This document shows positions 52,028 through 62,675 of a stretch of DNA of 64,000 nt, piece by piece. The translations under genes were made by a program, and so were the position numbers. The DNA is taken from positions 124,001-188,000 of the forward strand of contig CM030931.1 of NCBI GenBank assembly GCA_018136815.1, given 5' to 3'. How positions within the stretch are numbered: the stretch's first letter is position 1; the number at the start of each line of letters is the position of its first letter. The notes beneath the pieces were generated by a model. The model was not told the DNA's origin, did not search any database, and was given only the letters and a program-made list of their open reading frames with translations. Source of the stretch: Isochrysis galbana (lineage: Eukaryota > Haptophyta > Isochrysidales > Isochrysidaceae).

Positions 52028-55027
52028 TCAATCCTCGCTGAAGTTGTCGCGTGTCGCACCAAGAAGCACACGGTGTACGCTCATGCCGCTGGAACCCGCA
52101 TGACTGTGGCTATGCCCATGGTGGTGGTGGTGACGGTGTTCGTGTGAATGCGCGTGCGACAACGCCACGTCCGACGATGCCGGCGATGACCCTGCCGACG
52201 TTGCGACCAAGCCGGTCTCAATGTCAGCCGCATCAGCGCGACCCATCTCGACGGCTCTCGTGGTAGGCACCAACGATCGCGTGCCGCGGACAAACTGGCG
52301 GAGATTGTCAACGATGCCCTTGTCGTAGGGCGAGTACGCGTGCCACTGACGGCGCGGCGCGCAGCACCATGGTGGCACGACGTGCGGGTTCTCCCAGCGG
52401 AAGCGCATCGATTCCATCGTCGTCACGTTGAAGGCAGCGCCCCAGATGTGGAAGATAAGCAACGGCACAACCATGAAGAGGAGGACGACGCACACAATGA
52501 ACGAGAGCACCAGAACTCGAGCCTCGAAGGTATCGTCGGTTTCGCGCGTAAAGTTACGCAGATACCACAGCGGATCGGGATGGAGCACGAAGAGGCTGAC
52601 GAGGTGGAGACTCATTGCGGGCAAGGCGGCCAGGAGGAAGGCGAGGAAGGCAGGGTGATTTGACTGGCCCACGACCGAGCCAATCCAGATGCAGTCATGA
52701 TCCATCACCTCGACCATGCCCTCCGTCATCGGCGAGTATCTTGCGCGCGCAACCTTGCGTAGCTCGGAGCGCTCGCAAAAATCTTGCGGGAAGCCGGAAT
52801 TGGGCGGGAGTGCCTCGAGAGCCGCCCAGTAGGCGGCGGCGGCCTCGGGAGTACCTCCGGCCAGCATGGATGGGCGGGCGGACACTGCGCGAAAGTAGGC
52901 GTAGACGAGCAACGCCTGGAATACATAGGACGTCGTGCATAGGATGGGGTGCGTGAGCATGAGTGTGGGCGCCGCGAAGCTCGCTTGGGCGGCCATCAGG
53001 AAGAGGATGGCAAGGAGGAGTCCTAGCGGCGCTCGCACGTCGATGGGTCGGTTGTTGCTTGCGCTGGTCGCCGACCCCTTCACTAGCAGCGAGCCGAGCG
53101 CGGGGCACGGCGAGACCACCGCCTCGACGCAGCGTCGACACCCGGCATTGGAGATGCACATGAACCACCAACTGGCGACCACTGGCCCAAGGAAGAGAAG
53201 CGCGGCGCCGACGATGATGTTGGCGCACATTGAGAGGCCGAGGATGTAAGGCAGCAGGCTGGACAACACGTCGGGGAGGGTGACCAGGTGCCACCACGCC
53301 GGGCCGGGCGCGGTCTTAGGCGCCCTACGCACGGGCGACTCGCTGAGGAAGGAGAGCAGTTTGGCGTCGATCCCCGGCCCCATCAGCCAGCCGCCGCTGC
53401 CCTTGTCATCAGCGGCGTCTTTGAGCGCCTGGATTATGACGTTGCCAGGCGAGGCGGCCATCACCTCCTCAACTGGGGTGCGGCCAGCTGCATTGAGCGC
53501 AGAGAGCGATGGTTGGCGTGCCGAACCGTGGTAGAGCAGCGTGAGCACCTCGAGCGGCCCACGGCATAGATGGAGCGGCGTGTTGCCTTGCGCGTCCTCG
53601 GCGGTCACGTCAGCGTTCCACGCGCCAATGAGGTACTTGATGGTGATGAGGTGACGGAGCGTGACCGCATTGTGCAGTGGTGTTCGGCCCAGTCTGTTCC
53701 TCGCCTCGACCAAAGCAGCATCGTGCCTGAAGAAGGCTCCGAGCGCAGCAGGACGCCCATAGAGCGCCGCAAGCGAGTGCGCGCTCTCACCGTCTTTCCT
53801 GCAGAGTAGCGGCGAGGCTCCGTGGAGCAGGAGCAGGTCGACGAGGGAAGCGTAGCCATGCATCGCTGCATGCATCAGAGCTGTCACGCCCTCGTCGTCA
53901 GCCGCATCCACAGAAACTCCTTCTCGGAGGAGAAGCCGCACAACCTGCTCGTGCACGGGCGGAGTAACGGGATCGGCCGGCAGTGCCACCCAGCTGAGGG
54001 CTAAATGCCGGCTGCATGCGTGTGCTCCGTCTCGGTTAGCAATGGCAGCCGCCCGCCCCCACTGCGTTCCCGAGCTGAGAGTGACAGCCGCTCGCCACTT
54101 TCCCCAGCGCAAGCAGCGTTCCAGCCCAAGAGTTGATGCTTCCGATGCGTGTAGGGCCTCAACGAGGATTTGTGACGCGCCGTTAGCCCTCGGGTATCGT
54201 CGCGAGTGCCTTTGCTGCCCAACAGCGAAAGGCGTAGTCTATGGAATTCCCTTCCCCTTCCACACCACCCCTCTGTTCCGCCTCAGCATCCTCGGGAGCC
54301 GCCGCCAGCAGCAGCAAAGAGTCGAGACGAGAGGCGGGGGGGCTATGTCCTCTCTCAGTGAGCATTTGCAGTTCCCGGCTCCCCCTTCCCCCCTAAGAGT
54401 CCAACGGCAGCTGCCCACACAGGAGATGCAAAGTGCTAAACTTACACTAACCTTCTCACCATTCCCCCTCCCGGCTCCCCCCCCCCCTCCCAGCCCATCT
54501 CAAGGGCAAGTGCTCGACCTGCGTGTGGAGGCCCGATGCGCAGGAGCAGTGCTTTGCCTCCCGCCTAGCTCCTTCCTCGCTCTCTTGTCCAACTCTACGT
54601 GCCCATGCGAGCAAACATACCCGCCCCCGCCTACTCTCCCCGCCCCCCCCCCCCCCCATTCCCCCCTCCCTCCCCTCCCCCCTCCCCCCATCTCAACGCA
54701 AAACCCCCACCCCGCGCCCGACGCGGTCCCCGAGAGAGCGCTCCCCCTCTCTCCCTCTCCCCCCCCCCCCCCCCCCCCCCCTGTCTACGCTGCGTGGCAA
54801 GGGGCCCTCACCTGTTCGTGGCCCGCAGAGACCGCAAGACCGAGAGCCGAGTAGCCGCCCGAGGCCATACGCGAGTCACGCGCGGGCAGGAGCGATCGAA
54901 CCATCTCCAAATCGCCACGCAGGGCAGCTGCGAAGATGTCCGAATTCTCTTCCACCTCCTGGTGCGCCGTAGCCACCGCGAGCGCTGGTGAAGGCGTGCC
55001 TGAGCTCCCTGCCGCCGCCGCCGCCAT
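52028..55027 (-). CDS. Ankyrin-repeat DHHC-type palmitoyltransferase with DHDC active site (Akr1/HIP14-like)
   Basis: Exons 55027-54812 and 53944-52028; 710 residues. The family transfers palmitate to cytosolic cysteines of membrane proteins, usually at the Golgi. Ankyrin repeats span about residues 30-240 (with GVTALMHAAMHGY, GRTPLHNAV and GNTPLHLC). Four to six membrane segments follow. The active-site motif DHDCIW lies at 487-492, between membrane segments, with a conserved downstream Asn (QSN). The preceding region lacks the usual Cys/His zinc ligands of the DHHC-CRD. The C-terminus is His-rich (about 13 His in 25 residues) and could bind metal. The 867-bp intron is supported because it joins AGHEQ to VVRLLLREG in a proper repeat; both sides read CACGARCAG at the junction. 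Catalytic activity is likely but unproven: yeast Akr1 works with DHYC. Confidence 0.82.
53945..54811 (-). other. Long first intron of the acyltransferase gene
   Basis: 867 bp, GTGAGG...GAGCAG on the minus strand, phase 0. On the sense (minus) strand it is G/A-rich, with G runs corresponding to the C runs at 54480-54490, 54640-54660 and 54758-54781 of the + strand. Confidence 0.8.
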
Positions 55028-55189
55028 CGCCGCGCGCGTCCCCCGAGGACGTGTACCGGAAGGGGGGGAGGGAGAAGGAGGAGTCCGGGGGGGGGGGGGG
55101 GAGGGAGAACGGATAAATAAAAATAAAGCTAGGTCTAGGGTACTCCTAGGGTTGGTTACGTAGATGCTAGATGCTAGATGGGAAATAAG

Positions 55190-55426
55190 GCGCTGGCGCC
55201 TGCAAATAGAGCCGGGAAAAAATCTTGAAAAACTAGCCGCTACGTGCATGGCGCGAGGCAGATTGCTGATACGACTCCTAACTGCCCCCCCCTTCCTAAC
55301 ACTCACACTACCCCTATCCCCTCCCCCCGTTCCCCGTTCTCTTCTCTGGAGAATTGGGGGAGGGGAGGCCGCGCGCGCTGCTTCGACCAGAGGCGTGGGA
55401 GAAAAACTATTGTTATAGTTTTAGCG
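55190..55426 (+). repeat. 5' leader of the Gag-like element (repeat family with 14061-14230 and 21392-21533)
   Basis: Lies directly before the ATG at 55427. It shares with the two other copies (both on the opposite strand) the AAAATCTT, CGCTACGTGC, GAGGCAG, C-rich middle and GGGGAGGCCGCGCGCGCTGC blocks. This would make it the 5' untranslated or promoter part of a mobile element. Confidence 0.65.
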
Positions 55427-57084
55427 ATGGAGCGCGCGCCGACCGCTCCCACCTCCCAGCCCTCTGCCGCCACGACGCCCCAACGGGGCCGACCCAAGCC
55501 ACCGGAGCCCAAGCGCTCGCAACCCTCAGCCCCTCCCGATCAAGACGTCGAGATGGCGCCACCTCCCTCTCCTCCCAGGCAGCCTCACAGCCAGGGAACA
55601 GGCAGAGTCCTGTTCCCTGGTGCAGACCAGAGCCAGGGCAATGCCCTGCCACAGGCCTCCCTCGACACGCCACCCAACCAAGGACTCCCCATGGGGGCTG
55701 GCAGCACTGCTGCCACCCCCATGGTGGCAACTCCTACCATCAGTGCACCCCTCGGGGGCGGGCACTTGACACAGCAATCAATCCTGGGGGCTTTTGCGCC
55801 CTCCAACCAACAACCAACACCTGCGCAAAAATCCTACGCGGAAGCCGCCCAGAAGGGACCCACGGGGAAGACTCCAATGCAACAAGCCCAGAAGCAACCA
55901 GCCCCACAGCCACAGCAGCCATCGCGCAAGCGGGCCGACCCCCAATCAGACCCCAAGCCGATGGTCAACAACAACACACAACCTGCTCCCCCCCCTCTTG
56001 ATGAGGAGGAAGAGCCGGAAGACACCCCTTTTTTTTCATTCAGCTAGCTCAGCTAGCTGACGACAAGAAGGATATCAAAAGCGAAGATGTAGCCACCTTC
56101 ATGAAATTCCTCCTCTCTAGACTGGAAGGCCTAGACGCAACTCCGGACGGTATGGACAAGGGCCGTAAAGGCCCTTGGATCTTCTACGTCGATGAGGACG
56201 CACACGATCAATTCAAGGCCGCATACGGAGACAAAGTTAATACGGCACTCTCTGGAGTCCCGCACGAGTTTGGAATCACCTACGGCGCGTTAGCCGACTC
56301 GGCCCCTCGCAAGTCGAGCGCCATCCGGTCCTCTCTCAAAGAGGTGGCGACCTACATCGTATTCCGCATCTTTGACCCGATCAAGGCGTACAAAACCAAG
56401 ACTAGGCATTTGGCTAACTCGCTCGAACGCGAGGGATTCCACGTGCTAAGGGGCAACCAACAGCGAGCCAAAACTTCACTGGAAGGAATCACGAAGGTCG
56501 AGTCCGGCAAGCGCCCAATCTGGCATTTCTATGTTTACACGGACACGTCTGCCTTGGGGCACCGTTTCCCTCGAAACTTTCGTGTGACTCTCGATGACGG
56601 AGAAAATTTCAACCTGGACTATGCGGTCCGTTCATCGGTGGAGTGCGTGACTCCTGAAGGGGAGTTAGCCATCCATGGAGCCCCTGGGGGTTGCAAAGGA
56701 TACGACAAGCCGTGGGCAATTTCATTTCTGCGCAAGAACCAAGTTAGCTTTCGCCAATGTACGTGCGAACAAGACAAGGCGAAAGCAGAGCAACGTAAGC
56801 GTCAAAGGGACGCTAGCAACGCCATGGACTACAGGGCCCTCATGGGTCTTGGAGCGGCGGCGCCATGCCGCCGATTCATGGCGGGTGAATGCAAGAACAA
56901 CCGCATGAAAGGACGCCAAATCGTCCAATGCTCCTCAAGCCACGACATCCCTGGATGTTGGGTAAAAGATCCCGTCACGGGCAAACAAACTTGTATGGTC
57001 AAATGCAATCTGAAACCTAACAAGGCTTATCCAGGGTACTGCGTGAACGGAGTCAGTTGCGTAGGCGGAGTGCAGAATTTTTAA
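55427..57084 (+). CDS. Gag-like transposon ORF, two frames joined by a -1 frameshift signal
   Basis: Frame 1 (55427-56047, 206 residues) is Pro/Gln/Ala-rich and disordered-looking, ending EEEEPEDTPFF then stop. Frame 2, one base back, is open from about 56002 to 57084 and gives about 350 residues from the overlap. It has a folded-looking domain (KGPWIFYVDEDAHDQF, YGALADSAPRKSS, YIVFRIFDPIKAYKTK), a basic KAEQRKRQR segment and a CCCH-like cysteine region (CRRFMAGEC...C...H) near the end. A -1 shift at T TTT TTT (56029-56035) would yield a protein of about 552 residues. The Cys/His region and basic stretch suggest nucleic-acid binding, as in Gag or LINE ORF1 proteins. No reverse transcriptase is seen nearby. 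A one-base sequencing error in the T run is the main alternative. Confidence 0.6.
56029..56060 (+). promoter_or_regulatory. Predicted -1 ribosomal frameshift signal
   Basis: Slippery heptamer T TTT TTT at 56029-56035 in the correct register for frame 1. A 4-nt spacer follows, then a perfect 9-bp hairpin with a 3-nt loop (arms 56040-56048 and 56052-56060). The frame-1 stop TAG (56045-56047) lies inside the stem. Shifting back one base at the heptamer enters the long downstream frame. Confidence 0.6.
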
Positions 57085-57187
57085 CAGTAGGAAGAGGCAG
57101 GAATTTACTGGTAGAAGAAGAGCGTGGAATTTAACTGTAGAAGAAGAGCGGAGAGGAGAAGGAGCGGGGCTCGAACTGCAGAGCGCT

Positions 57188-57263
57188 CCGTCCGGACTCG
57201 AACTCGCGACCCAGAGCAAAAGGTTGGTGGAGGCGGTGGGTTGAACCACTATGCCACGCGAGA
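57188..57263 (-). ncRNA. tRNA-derived (SINE-like) Pol III promoter head
   Basis: On the minus strand, a canonical A box TGGCATAGTGG (57256-57246) is followed about 53 nt on by a perfect B box GTTCGAGTCC (57203-57194). Cloverleaf pairing of the T stem and acceptor is poor, so this is not a functional tRNA gene but looks like the head of a tRNA-derived SINE or a decayed tRNA. Confidence 0.55.
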
Positions 57264-57437
57264 GTTTACGTAGCCATAGGGCCGAGGGAAAGGGCTGAGA
57301 ACCGCCCTATATACTCTGGGTTTTTTTCTCTTCTTTTTCACTTTTCTTCTTCTTTCTTCCTCTGTTCTTTTTACTGTTTTACTGTTTCTCTTTTACTGTT
57401 ATTTCTTTTTGCCTCTGAGACATCGCGAATGCGACAC

Positions 57438-57863
57438 TATGGCGCGTTAGCCGACTCGGCCCCTCGCAAGTCGAGCGCTATCCGGTCCTCTCTCAAAGAG
57501 GTGGCGACCTACATCGTATTCCGCATCTTTGACCCGATCAAGGCTTATAAAACCAAGACTAGGCATTTGGCTAACTCGCTCGAACGTGAGGGTTTCCACG
57601 TGCTAAGGGGCAACCAACAGCGAGCCAAAACTTCACTAGAAGGAATCACGAAAGTTGAGTCCGGCAAGCGTCCAATCTGGCATTTCTACGTTTACACAGA
57701 CACGTCTGCCTTGCTGCCTTGGGGCACCGTTTCCCTCGAAACTTCCATGTGACTCTCGATGACGGAGAAAACTTCAACTTGGACTATGCGGTCCGATCAT
57801 TAGTGGAATGTGTGACTCCTGACTCCTGATGAAGGGGAGTTAGCCATCCATGGAGCCCCTGGG
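57438..57863 (+). pseudogene. Partial duplicate of the Gag-like ORF
   Basis: A 426-bp copy of 56281-56688 (408 bp), differing by few substitutions plus two small tandem duplications (8 bp near 57712 and 10 bp near 57820). These account exactly for the 18-bp length difference and break the frame. Both ends are abrupt. It lies 354 bp beyond the parent ORF with the tRNA-like head in between, suggesting local duplication or a second truncated element. Confidence 0.85.
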
Positions 57864-58784
57864 CGGTGCACGCTAATCGTGGAGAGGACACAGCTCCTCT
57901 CCCAAGTGGGGGTTCGATTATTAAACCAGTGGTCAAGCGCTGCCTTCCAGTCCGCCTTCGAAGGCGTGAGGTACCTAATGATCCAAATCGCCTGTATGTA
58001 GGATGTAGGGCTTTAATGTGTTCCTTCATTGGCATCAAGCCTATCCCTAACTTCGGGTCATCCTCGGTGCGCCCCCCCCCCCCCTCTTGCTCCCTCTTGC
58101 TCCCTTCTCTCTCTCCCTCTCGCCTCTCGCTCTGTGCTCCCCCCCTTCCCTCCCTCCCTCTCTCTCACTCTCGCACTCTCCCCTTCATCACCCTTCTTTC
58201 TCTCTCTCTGCCCCCCTCTCCTTCTCCCCCCCCTCTCCCCTCCCTCCTCTCTTTCTCTCCAAGCACGCGTAAGCGCGCGCGCATATGCTCACGCTCAGCG
58301 GGCGGTGCATGAGTGCTTGCGTTGCCATTCAAAAACGGAGACAAAAACGGAGGGGGTTGCAAAAACCGAAAACGGTTTGAAAATTGAAAACGGCAAAAAA
58401 CGGGCTGTTTTTGGCCTTCATAGTTCATAGAAAAACGGTAAAAACGCACTTCCCATCTAGCATCTAGGGCTAGCAGCGGTTGGGGTGTTACGAATTCTTT
58501 TGTCGGGAAGGCACGCAGCGCACATGTTATGATGTTTTGATTTGTGGGGACGAGCGATTCGAGCGAGCCAGTCCGTCCGTGCGGAGTTCGACTTCTTTAG
58601 TAGAACCACCACAAGTTCTACAAACTCTTGCTTACTTGGCGGACGACACCAAACGCACTCTCTAGAGAGTACTTGAGTTCTACTGAGAGGAAGGGGGTGG
58701 GACGGGAGAAGAAGGGGAGGAGCACAGAGAATAATAGAGGAGATGAGAGAGAAGAGAGAGGGGGGGGAGGGGGGGAGAGAGAGA
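57864..58784. other. Low-complexity pyrimidine tract and intergenic DNA
   Basis: 58070-58260 is C/T-rich. 58321-58440 repeats AAAACGG-type words. A 17-bp sequence at 58450-58466 (TTCCCATCTAGCATCTA) is the exact inverse of 55168-55184. No gene is supported. Confidence 0.5.
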
Positions 58785-59392
<608 letters not shown>

Positions 59393-59423
59393 CCGCAGTG
59401 GACGCTTCGACTCCGAACGACCA

Positions 59424-59714
59424 ATGGAAGAGAGCGCCGAGGTGGTCGCCGAGAGGGAGGCTTGGCTGAACGAGAGGCTTGCGTGGTTGCAGGAGGGCGG
59501 GGCGAAAGCGGCCGACGGCCGTCTTGTCGTGCCTCTCACTGGCGCGGCCAAGGCGATCAGAGCTGCCACAGACTCTGCGAAGCGGGTGTTCGAAGCCTTT
59601 GAGCATCAGCGCAGACAGGAGGAGGCAGATCACAAGGCCAGACTGGGCGGAGCGGGCGCCAGGGCGCCGCCATCTCTTAGCCCAGGATCGCCAGGCCAGC
59701 TCTCCACGTTCTAA
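59424..59714 (+). CDS. Small coiled-coil-like ORF, hypothetical (possible terminal exon)
   Basis: 96 residues from the ATG at 59424. The first 75 residues look alpha-helical and charged (EESAEVVAEREAWLNERL, then VFEAFEHQRRQEEADHKARL), with heptad-like hydrophobics; the tail is Gly/Ser/Pro-rich. The frame also continues upstream through the heptanucleotide satellite as Arg/Glu/Lys repeats, which may or may not be translated. It could be the last exon of a gene whose other exons I cannot see. No family is recognised. Confidence 0.4.
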   Translation: MEESAEVVAEREAWLNERLAWLQEGGAKAADGRLVVPLTGAAKAIRAATDSAKRVFEAFEHQRRQEEADHKARLGGAGARAPPSLSPGSPGQLSTF

Positions 59715-62368
59715 TGAGACCGCTGGCCTGTTTCACCAGGAGATCCAAACGCGAAACGACAACTGTAATAGAAGTCGCGGCCCCTACCACACTGATTCCT
59801 TTCTCTGTATTTTCTGCAATGTTACAGCACGCTCATCCGCACACTAGACCGTAAGGGCGCCGTTGGTGTCACCGCTGACACCTGGCGCTCTCGGCCAGGG
59901 GAAAGCTACCAATCTACATTTGGTTGTATGGATGGAGAGAGCCTGGGCAGATGGAGCAGATTCAGGCATCAGCGGTGGCACCAGCGAAACAGGTGTGTGG
60001 TGTGGAGTCTAGTGGAGTTTTCTATGCTGCTTTGGGCCAGAAGCAAGCAGCAAAAGTGGCACAGGGGGGAGGGGGGCGCGTCAGTGCGGTGCAGCGTGGT
60101 TCGCCGTGCCGATCCTGCGATGAGTGATGTGTTGGAAATGGAGATATGAGAGGTATCTACTATCTATAGCTTATAGCACTGCCTCTCGTTGTTACTGAGT
60201 TGGGATTTACATAGATTTTGGCTAGGGGCTAGGCGTTCAGGATTAGGACTAGAAGATCTTAGGAGCAGCAGTGTGTGGTTGTCTGTACAACTACGACTAC
60301 ACCAAGCGAGCGAGTGGCGAAGGTAAAAACTGCATAATATATTCTTACCGCACTGTCCATAGTCATTTATACAACAATATTCACATGGAAACCCAATTAT
60401 CGATGTTTAACATCTACGGCGCTCGCTTTCAGACCGCAAGTTGGGTAGGGCTTATTTTGGCATTCAGTCCCTTGCCCAGGGCTCGCAGGGTGCAATAATC
60501 ACAGCCGTGTAACATCCCAACCTTCATCCTTCCAGTGTCTTTTTCCTGACGAACTGTGTCACATGTGACATGTGAAGAAGATGAAGACTTAGGGTGTGTG
60601 CGAAAAGGGGTTTTAATGTGTGTGCGAAATGTTTTTACCCAGTGTGGCAATAATACAACGGATGTCAGAGCACGTGGAGTGTGAAATGGTGTTTTGTGTC
60701 CGCTTAGCGTTTCCGCACATAACGTTAGACTGATTAGCCGCAGGTGTTCCGTAACGGTGACGGTCTGAAAGGCGTGTTCCGAACAGTGGGGTACCGTGGG
60801 GAAAAAGTTGCTATGCGCACGCGCCGCGTCCTCGCGCCTCCAAATCCATATTAACATAACAATCTACAAGCGAAGACAAAACTATCACCTGGCCCTCTTT
60901 TGACGGAACGCGACATCGACTTCCGACTTATCTTGTAAACAGAACAACAATGAAACAGGCGCGGAACTTACCTATTTTTCGGTGTCGCCAGCCAAAAAAA
61001 CGCATTGAGGTCAACGAATTCCGCCCACTGTTCGAAACAAACGACGACAACGAACTAATACCAAGCAGAAAACTCGTAGCATTACTAGAACATCTGAAAA
61101 TTGTACATATAAATATAACTGGATAAAATCAATTTAGGACAGAGCGATCAAGGTTAATTAATAACAACACGAAGGGGACGTAGGGCCCCCACCCAAGAAA
61201 CCCACTGGGGAAGGCCGGGAGGCCGGGCCCCCACACAGGGACGGATCGTACCCAAGGCCGCCGAAAAGAGACTCACGAGGCCTGCCCCTCCCCTCCCCGT
61301 AATTAACGCTAGGCCCAAAGTAGTGTACATGCATGGGCTGACCCCTCAAAACCGAAGAAAAAGGAAGGGAGCGGAAGGGAGAGTAGTGGTAGGGGTATAG
61401 GCGATGGTATCGTTATCGCACGCGACTGCGAGGCACTAGCAGCATGGCGGACACCTTCAAGAATGTTTTTTTTTTCCCTTCGCCCTTCGCCCTTCGTGGC
61501 GCGTGGCGCGGGAGGAGGTTGTTCGGAGGGGGGATGCAGTTGCCGGGGCAGGTAGGGGCGGACCCTGCGGAATCCTTGGACACCCACGGGAGGTGGGAAA
61601 TAGTGGTTAAAATGAGTGAGTGACCGAGCTACGGCTACGTCTCATACCAGTGGACCTCCGAACACGCCACCAGGGCCGCACGCGGAGCTCGCTCATCGCT
61701 CACGGTGTCCCTATGTCGAATAATCAAGCGGGTGCTTGATCGTGTCAAGTCTCAATGGGGCAAGCTAGGGCATGGAGTGAAGAGAAGTCTTGAGAGAGGG
61801 GGGGAAAGGGCGCGCTATATCGCGACGACGGCCCACGAGACACCACCCCATATCACTCACTCACCAACAAGAAAACTCCGTAAACTAACGCAACATCGCA
61901 CAAACAAACCAACGAAACAAATAAGGACAAACGAACAAATTCGGCGTGCAATGCGGCGGAGCTTCGAGGCAACTCATTGGCAAAAACAAAACTCACTCAA
62001 TTCTCTTCACACAACGCATGGTGGAGACACCGCATCCGCATAGAGTCTAGAGTATATAAAATACTCTGGATGCGACACCCTGTAGCACCGAATGGCACGG
62101 CGCCGCGAGATGGGCGCACATGCCTTCCCCCCCCCTCCCCCCTCCCCCCGTTTCCTGCTCGAATCCCCCGTTTCCGCTGGCCGCTGGGGAGCCTTTCTCT
62201 CCCTCTCTCTGGAAACCCGTCGCGCTGCCAGCAGCCAGCAGGCCTTTTGCAGAATTTTGTTTTTTTCTCGGGGTTTCATCCAGCTTTACTCGGTAGTCGA
62301 GCAAGGGAAACCCCCGGAGTGAAACCCGTGTGAAACCATCGTGAAATCCCTCTACTCCCTCTCTCTCT

Positions 62369-62408
<40 letters not shown>

Positions 62409-62675
62409 TCCCTCTCCCTCTCTCTCTCTCTCTCTAGATAAGAGAAGAGAGTCGTTATAGGTGAATCAGATGAAGGATAACGCGCGGCCACAAAACCACC
62501 AGCAATTGAAGGTGAGAGCTTTAGTTTAACGTATTTGCAGCCCCGCTTAACGTAGTTGCAGCCCCGCTTTTCTCTCTGTCCGGTGTGCCTCTCTCGCGGG
62601 AGGAGGAGGAGGGGGAGAAGGGGGACGGGGAGGGGGAAGCCCTCGCGAGGGACGGAGGGAGGCGTTTTCCCCTCG
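59715..62675. other. Gene-poor region with possible hAT transposase scrap
   Basis: Around 59836-59960 one + frame reads GVTADTWRSRPGESYQS, resembling the D-x-W-x-S...Y stretch near the start of the RNase H-like core of hAT transposases; it then loses resemblance. The rest (60000-62340) is moderately AT-rich with no supported ORF. 62347-62440 is a pyrimidine tract ending in CTCTCTAG, an acceptor-like site. Confidence 0.3.

Noticed and set aside
57188-57263. Functional tRNA gene
   Set aside because: A and B boxes are perfect, but the T stem and acceptor stem do not pair and no plausible anticodon arm was found.
55190-58466. Complete LTR retrotransposon
   Set aside because: No second leader copy lies 3' of the ORFs in the same orientation, and no protease, reverse transcriptase or integrase is recognisable.
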